From NCBI GenBank assembly GCA_021732965.1, contig JAKFVZ010000079.1, positions 1-27,394 of the forward strand: a DNA stretch of 27,394 nt, read 5' to 3'. A program made the translations under genes and the position numbers. Positions 22,572 to 27,394 of the stretch are shown here, in pieces. The notes beneath the pieces were generated by a model. That model was not told the DNA's origin. It did not search any database and saw only the letters and a list, made by a program, of their open reading frames with translations. Source of the stretch: Reyranella sp. GTDB lineage: Bacteria; Pseudomonadota; Alphaproteobacteria; Reyranellales; Reyranellaceae. The stretch's first letter is position 1. Each line of letters starts with the position of its first letter.

Positions 22572-23507
22572 ATGCTCATCGTTCTCGGCCGCCGCCTCGC
22601 CAACGTCATCCCGACGCTGCTCGCCGTCGTGGCACTCGTGTTCCTGCTGTTCTCCGTCCTGCCGGGCAGCTTCATCTCCGGCATGAACGAGGACGGGCGC
22701 TCCACCATCGACCCCGCGGTCATGGAGCGCATGCGCAAGGAGATGGGCCTCGACGATCCGCTGGTCGAGCGCTTCGCCAAATACGTCGCCGCCACGGCGA
22801 CCGGCGATCTCGGCACCTCCTTCCGAACGCGCGAGCCCGTCACCAAGATGCTGGCGGTCCGCATCTGGCCGTCGCTGAAACTCGTTCTTGCGGCGATGAC
22901 CTTCGCGATCCTGGTGGGCGTCACGCTGGGTTTCCTCGCCGCGCTGAAGCCCGGCAGCCTCATCGATACCGCCGCCATGGTGGGCGCCATCTCCGGCCTC
23001 TCGCTCAGCCAGTTCTGGTTCGGCCTGATGCTGATGTACCTGTTCGCGCTCAAGCTTCAATGGCTGCCAAGCTTCGGCTACGGCGACGGCGGCCTGCGCA
23101 ACCTGATCCTGCCCGCGATTGCGCTGGGCGTCGGCCCGATGGCCCTGCTCGCCCGCACCACGCGCGCCGCCGTGCTCGACGTGCTCAACGCCGACTTCGT
23201 CCGCACCGCGCGCAGCAAGGGCATGAGCGAGCGCCGCGTCGTCGAATGGCACGTGCTGCGCAACGCGCTGGTCCTGGTCATTACGATCGTCGGCCTGCAG
23301 TTCGGTTCGCTGATGGGCCAGGCGGTCGTGGTCGAGAAGCTGTTCGCCTGGCCGGGCGTCGGCTCGCTGATGGTCGACTCGGTGTTCCAGCGCGACATGC
23401 CCACGGTCCAAGGCTGCATCCTGATGATCGTGCTGTTCTTCCTCGTCATCAACACGCTGGTCGACATCGCCTATGTCGTGATCGACCCCCGGATCCGGTA
23501 CCGATGA
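22572..23507 (+). CDS. Peptide-type ABC permease, DppB-like
   Basis: A 311-aa inner-membrane permease with about six helices. The N-terminal RRLANVIPTLLAVVALVFLLF is typical of the DppB family, and the conserved cytoplasmic segment DFVRTARSKGMSERRV contacts an ATPase. The ATG at 22572 lies 11 nt past the 22528-22560 stem-loop. Its stop overlaps the next ATG as ATGA at 23504-23507, so the two permeases are translationally coupled. Normal length. Confidence 0.95.
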   Translation: MLIVLGRRLANVIPTLLAVVALVFLLFSVLPGSFISGMNEDGRSTIDPAVMERMRKEMGLDDPLVERFAKYVAATATGDLGTSFRTREPVTKMLAVRIWPSLKLVLAAMTFAILVGVTLGFLAALKPGSLIDTAAMVGAISGLSLSQFWFGLMLMYLFALKLQWLPSFGYGDGGLRNLILPAIALGVGPMALLARTTRAAVLDVLNADFVRTARSKGMSERRVVEWHVLRNALVLVITIVGLQFGSLMGQAVVVEKLFAWPGVGSLMVDSVFQRDMPTVQGCILMIVLFFLVINTLVDIAYVVIDPRIRYR

Positions 23508-24358
23508 GCCTCGCCCTGAAGATTCCCCGCCTGCGGTTGAAGGGCGGCTCCTCGCTCTGGGTCGGCGGGGCGCTGGTCGCCATCGCCATCTCGTCGGCCG
23601 TCCTCGCGCCGTGGATCGCACTCACCGATCCGGTGATGGACGCCAACCTTATGAACGCCGAGATCGCGCCCTGCTGGGAGTTCCCCTTCGGCACCGACGC
23701 GCAGGGCCGCGACATCTACTCGCGCATCGTCTACGGCGCACGCGTGTCGCTGAGCGTCGGGATCATCAGCCAGATCTGCAACAGCCTGATCGGCGTGACG
23801 CTCGGCCTCACCGCCGGCTACTGGGGCGGCTGGTGGGACGATCTTGTGAGCGGCCTCACCAACCTGATGCTGGCGATCCCCTCGCTGGTCTTCGCGCTGG
23901 CGATCATGGCGATCCTCGGGCCGGGCCTCGTCAGCCTCGTGATCGCGCTCGGCCTGACAAGCTGGTCCTATTCCTGCCGCATCGCCCGCGCCCAGGTCCT
24001 GTCGCTGAAGAGCCAGGGCTACATCCAGGCCGCCCGCATCCTGGGCTATGGCGACCTGCGGATCATGTTCACGCAGGTCCTGCCCAACATCCTGGGGCCG
24101 CTGATCGTGATCGCGACGCTCGGCATGGGCGGCGCCATCCTGTCCGAGGCGGCCCTGTCGTTCCTCGGCCTCGGCATCCGGCCGCCCTTCCCGAGCTGGG
24201 GCAGCATGCTGTCGGAAGCACGCGACCAGATCACCACGGCGCCGTGGCTGTCGGTGTTCCCGGGTCTCGCGATCTTCTTCACCGTGCTCGGCCTCAACCT
24301 GCTGGGCGACGGCCTGCGCGACTATCTCGACCCGCAATCGACGACGCGGCGAGGATGA
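23504..24358 (+). CDS. Peptide-type ABC permease, DppC-like
   Basis: A 284-aa inner-membrane permease that pairs with the DppB-like subunit. Family segments: FPFGTDAQGRDIYSRIVYGA near residues 60-79 and GYIQAARILGYGDLRIMF, the EAA-type loop. The frame is open upstream, but that part lies over the first permease; the ATG at 23504 is set by the ATGA overlap. The N-terminal helix follows a short cytoplasmic stretch, as in DppC. The next ATPase gene starts 10 nt after its stop. Confidence 0.94.
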   Translation: MSLALKIPRLRLKGGSSLWVGGALVAIAISSAVLAPWIALTDPVMDANLMNAEIAPCWEFPFGTDAQGRDIYSRIVYGARVSLSVGIISQICNSLIGVTLGLTAGYWGGWWDDLVSGLTNLMLAIPSLVFALAIMAILGPGLVSLVIALGLTSWSYSCRIARAQVLSLKSQGYIQAARILGYGDLRIMFTQVLPNILGPLIVIATLGMGGAILSEAALSFLGLGIRPPFPSWGSMLSEARDQITTAPWLSVFPGLAIFFTVLGLNLLGDGLRDYLDPQSTTRRG

Positions 24359-24368
24359 GGGCACGCGC

Positions 24369-25346
24369 ATGACCACGCCCCTCCTCAAGGTCGACAATCT
24401 GCGCATCGCTCTGGCCGGCGACGGCGTCACCTATAACGCCGTCGAGAACGTCTCGTTCGAGATCGGCCGCGGCGAGGCCTTCGGACTGGTGGGGGAATCG
24501 GGATGCGGCAAGAGCATCACGGCGCTCTCGGTGATGGGCCTGCTGCGCCGTCCGTTGTCTCTGGCCGGCGGCAGGATCGTGCTCGACGGACAGGAGATCC
24601 AGAACGTCTCGGCCGCCGAGATGCGGCGCCTGCGCGGCAAGCGCATCGCCATGATCTTCCAGGAGCCGATGACCGCGCTCAATCCGCTATCGCCGGTCGG
24701 CAAGCAGATCGCCGAGATGTTCGTGCTTCACCAGGGCGCCAACTGGAACGAGGCGATGGACCGCGCCGAGGAGGCGCTGCGCCAGGTCCGGGTGCCCTCG
24801 CCCGAGCGGCGCATCAAGGATTATCCGCACCAGCTTTCCGGCGGCATGCGCCAGAGGGTGATGATTGCCATTGCTCTCGCCTGTGGCCCCGACCTGCTGG
24901 TCGCCGACGAGCCGACCACGGCGCTCGACGTCACGGTGCAGGCCGAGATCATCGACCTGATGGCCGAACTGTGCGCCGCCAAGGGCACCGCCATCCTGAT
25001 GATCAGCCACGATCTCGGCCTGGTCGCCAACATGTGCAAGCGCGTCGCGGTCATGTATGCCGGCCGCATCGTCGAGAGCCAGGTGGCCGATTCAATCTTC
25101 GCGCGACCCAGCCATCCCTATACGCAGGGCCTGATCGATTCCCTGCCGCGGCTCGGCGAGCGCGCGCGGCGCGGCCGCCAGAAGCTGCGCGAGATTTCGG
25201 GTGTCGTCCCCTCGATCGCCAACTATCCGGCCGGCTGCCGCTTCAATCCGCGCTGCTCGGCCGTCACCGATGTCTGCCGCACGGTCGTACCGGAGGCGAC
25301 GCCGCTACCCGCCGAGGGCGTCGTGAGGTGCCATCATCATGGCTGA
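24369..25346 (+). CDS. Peptide-type ABC ATPase, DppD-like
   Basis: A 325-aa ATPase. Walker A GESGCGKS is at residues 42-49, signature LSGGM at 156-160 and Walker B LLVADEP at 176-182. The C-terminal oligopeptide-transporter extension contains the Cys motif GCRFNPRC. It forms the motor with the DppF-like ATPase, whose ATG lies 8 nt inside its end. Normal length. Role: energising the importer at the inner face of the membrane. Confidence 0.95.
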   Translation: MTTPLLKVDNLRIALAGDGVTYNAVENVSFEIGRGEAFGLVGESGCGKSITALSVMGLLRRPLSLAGGRIVLDGQEIQNVSAAEMRRLRGKRIAMIFQEPMTALNPLSPVGKQIAEMFVLHQGANWNEAMDRAEEALRQVRVPSPERRIKDYPHQLSGGMRQRVMIAIALACGPDLLVADEPTTALDVTVQAEIIDLMAELCAAKGTAILMISHDLGLVANMCKRVAVMYAGRIVESQVADSIFARPSHPYTQGLIDSLPRLGERARRGRQKLREISGVVPSIANYPAGCRFNPRCSAVTDVCRTVVPEATPLPAEGVVRCHHHG

Positions 25347-26316
25347 CGCTCTGCTTTCGCTCGACGACCTCGCCGTCCACTTCAAGGTCGGCAATTCTTT
25401 TGCCGGCGGCATCAAGACCCTGAAGGCGGTCGACGGCGTCACGCTGGACGTGAAGCCCGGCGAGTGCCTGGGCCTGGTCGGCGAATCGGGCTGCGGCAAG
25501 TCCACGCTCGCCTTGGCCATCATGGGCCTGCTGCCGCCGACGCGCGGCACGATGAACGTCGACGGCCAGCAGATCTCGGGCAGTACGCCACCCGACCGCA
25601 TGAAGATGGCGCGCACGGTCCAGATGGTCTTCCAGGACCCCTACGCCTCGCTCAACCCGCGGCAGACGGTGCGCCGGACGCTGGCCGATCCGCTGCGCCT
25701 GCACGGCATCACCGACAAGGCCGAAGTCGAGGCGCGCGTCATCGAAATGATGGCCAAGGTCGGTCTCCGCCCCGAGCAGGCCGACCGCTACCCGCATGAA
25801 TTCTCAGGCGGCCAGCGCCAGCGCATCGGCATCGCCCGAGCCCTGATCCTGAAGCCGAAGCTGGTGCTCTGCGACGAGCCGGTCTCGGCACTCGACGTGT
25901 CGATCCGCGCCCAGATCATCAACCTCCTGCTCGAGCTCAAGGACGAGATGGGGCTGGCCTACATCATGATCAGCCACGATCTCGGCGTGGTCGAGCATGT
26001 GAGCGACCGCGTGGCGGTGATGTATCTCGGTCGCATCGTCGAACAGGGCGGTTGGCAGGAGATCTTCGAGAACCCGCGCCATCCCTACACGCGCGCGCTC
26101 ATCGCCGCGATCCCCGACCCGTTCCACCGCGCCGCCATCAGCGCCGACGCCAAGGCGCGCGGCGAGATCGCCAGCGCCCTCAACCCGCCACCGGGTTGTC
26201 ATTTCAACCCGCGCTGCCCGCTCAAGGCCGACATCTGCACGGCCGAGTATCCGGCCTTCGGCGAGGTCGCGCCGGGACATCGCGCGGCTTGTCATTTCCG
26301 CGACCGCATGAGTTGA
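25339..26316 (+). CDS. Peptide-type ABC ATPase, DppF-like
   Basis: A 325-aa ATPase, the second motor subunit. Walker A GESGCGKST is at residues 48-56, signature FSGGQ at 155-159 (Phe in place of the usual Leu, common in DppF) and Walker B LVLCDEP at 175-181. The C-terminal motif GCHFNPRC is present. It overlaps the DppD-like gene by 8 nt. The adenylate cyclase gene begins 15 nt after its stop. Confidence 0.95.
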   Translation: MADALLSLDDLAVHFKVGNSFAGGIKTLKAVDGVTLDVKPGECLGLVGESGCGKSTLALAIMGLLPPTRGTMNVDGQQISGSTPPDRMKMARTVQMVFQDPYASLNPRQTVRRTLADPLRLHGITDKAEVEARVIEMMAKVGLRPEQADRYPHEFSGGQRQRIGIARALILKPKLVLCDEPVSALDVSIRAQIINLLLELKDEMGLAYIMISHDLGVVEHVSDRVAVMYLGRIVEQGGWQEIFENPRHPYTRALIAAIPDPFHRAAISADAKARGEIASALNPPPGCHFNPRCPLKADICTAEYPAFGEVAPGHRAACHFRDRMS

Positions 26317-26317
26317 T

Positions 26318-26331
26318 GGGGCGATAGCCCC
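26318..26331 (+). promoter_or_regulatory. Hairpin over the start region of the cyclase gene
   Basis: GGGGC-GATA-GCCCC fills the gap between the DppF-like stop (26316) and the cyclase ATG (26332). The only ribosome-binding-like bases, GGGG, are in the stem. Ribosomes arriving from the upstream gene would open it, so translation may depend on coupling. Confidence 0.55.
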
Positions 26332-27390
26332 ATGACGCCGCTCGATACCGATATCCTTCTCGACTGGATCGTCCGCCGCGGTCTCGATGGCGTGGACGAG
26401 GCCCAGCTCCTGCGCGAATTCTGCGAGAAGTGCCGCGGAGCGGGCCTCATGCTCTCGCGGGCGCTGTCCTTCGTCGACACGCTGCATCCCGTGCACGAGG
26501 GCCGCATCTATCGCTGGCGCGACGATTCCGTCGAGGAAGAGGCCGCCACGGATTACGCCCGCACCGACCAGGGCGGTCCCGCCGCCGAATCCTGGCAACG
26601 CAGCCCCTTCTTCCACCTGCTGCAGACCGGCGGCGAGGAACTGCGCCGGCGCATCGGCTTCGGCGACGCGATCGACTTCAGCGTCGTGCAGGAGATGAAG
26701 GACGCCGGGTACACCGACTACGTCGTCTTCATCCATCGTTTCGCCGGCGATACCAAGATCGGCGACATGGACGGCGTCTATTCGGCCTGGTCGACGCGGC
26801 ATTCCGAGGGCTTCAGCGACGCCAACCTGGCGGCGCTGCGCCGACTGGTGCCGGCACTGGCGCTCGCGATCAAGAGCGCGGCGCTGGCGCGCAGCGCCGA
26901 CACGCTGGTCCAGGTCTATCTCGGTCGCGACGCCGGACGGCGCGTGCTGGAAGGCAGCATCCAGCGCGGCGTCGCCGATCGGATCGAGGCGGCGCTGTGG
27001 TTCTCCGACCTGCGCAGCTTCACCGCCATCACCGACACCGCCAAGCCCAGCGAGATCATCCCGCTGCTGAACGACTACGCCGAAGTGGTGATCACCGCGA
27101 TCCACGAGGCCGGCGGCGACGTGCTGAAGCTGATCGGCGACGGCACGCTGGCGGTCTTCCGCGCCGACGACCCGGCCGAAGCCTGTCGCTGCGCACTGCG
27201 TGCCGAGGAGAACCTGCGCACCCGCATGAAGGAGCTGAACGAACGCCGTCTTGCCGAGGAGCAACCGATCACCGACGTCTATATCGGCCTGCATATCGGC
27301 GAGGTCTTCTACGGCAACATCGGCAGCTTCGATCGGCTCGACTTCACGGTCGTGGGACCCGCGGTCAACGAAACCAGCCGCATCGCCTAG
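26332..27390 (+). pseudogene. Class III adenylate cyclase, interrupted by an amber codon
   Basis: Residues 1-352 of a class III cyclase of the kind in alphaproteobacteria. The N-terminal part (about 1-190) is a sensor-like region; the catalytic domain follows from about 213. Metal ligands Asp226 (FSDLRSF) and Asp270 (IGDG) are present, as are Lys266 and Asp337, which favour ATP over GTP, and the transition-state residues Asn346 and Arg350 in NETSR. The frame stops at TAG (27388-27390) inside a motif that in relatives continues SRIxxMC. After the TAG the frame reads ATG T.., which would fit MC. The last part of the domain is therefore lost or lies behind a stop. The window ends 4 nt later. It could be a pseudogene, a sequencing error, or a real short form with full active-site residues. 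Confidence 0.75.
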
Positions 27391-27394
27391 ATGT

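Noticed and set aside
25804..27294. A 496-codon open frame on the minus strand over the DppF-like and cyclase genes
   Set aside because: Antisense to two recognised families; no domain or ribosome-binding site is seen.

Overview
The window is GC-rich, densely coded DNA with strong G/C preference at third codon positions. It is most likely from an alphaproteobacterium of the Reyranella/Bradyrhizobium kind. This is inferred from the orphan tricarboxylate-type (Bug/TctC) binding proteins, the many ABC uptake systems, the FadR-type GntR and LysR regulators, and intergenic palindromic repeats of a type common in that class. There are no rRNA or tRNA genes, no CRISPR array, no insertion sequence and no phage genes. 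It reads as chromosomal metabolic and transport DNA.

Layout. 67-1490 (+): a signal-less family 3 binding-protein fold and a seven-helix membrane protein. 1501-5647 (-): one operon, GntR regulator > RpiB-type isomerase > periplasmic binding protein > two permeases > ATPase, with a 13-bp operator-like palindrome over the likely promoter. 5823-7372: a 70-codon ORF and a secreted histidine acid phosphatase with HQ in place of the catalytic HD. 7508-9364 (+): an ABC exporter. 9400-11863: two exported proteins of unknown function and a Bug binding protein. 11864-12310: intergenic DNA with a proline-rich 57-codon ORF bracketed by a 12-bp inverted repeat. 12311-14511 (+): DoxX protein, then an operon of a Tat-type Bug protein and two tandem Lin0512-family proteins. 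14528-17450 (-): LysR regulator, a 351-aa conserved protein ending in CxxC, a UGSC-family selenoprotein and a small membrane protein. 17654-20447: a divergent luciferase-like monooxygenase and gamma-glutamyltransferase-like protein, flanked by composite palindromic repeats. 20915-27390 (+): a complete peptide-type ABC importer (binding protein, two permeases, two ATPases) followed by a class III adenylate cyclase gene interrupted by an amber codon.

The most notable item is at 14821-15348 on the minus strand. An apparently short 92-aa ORF ends at a TGA, and the same frame continues for 82 more sense codons as Gly-Ser-Cys plus the rest of the family domain. Twelve nucleotides after the TGA is a perfect 7-bp stem with a GUC loop, closely like the E. 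coli fdhF SECIS. The gene is therefore best read as a 175-aa selenoprotein with Sec93. It is co-transcribed with a partner protein that ends in a CVDC motif, and a LysR regulator lies directly upstream. The substrate and the reaction are unknown.
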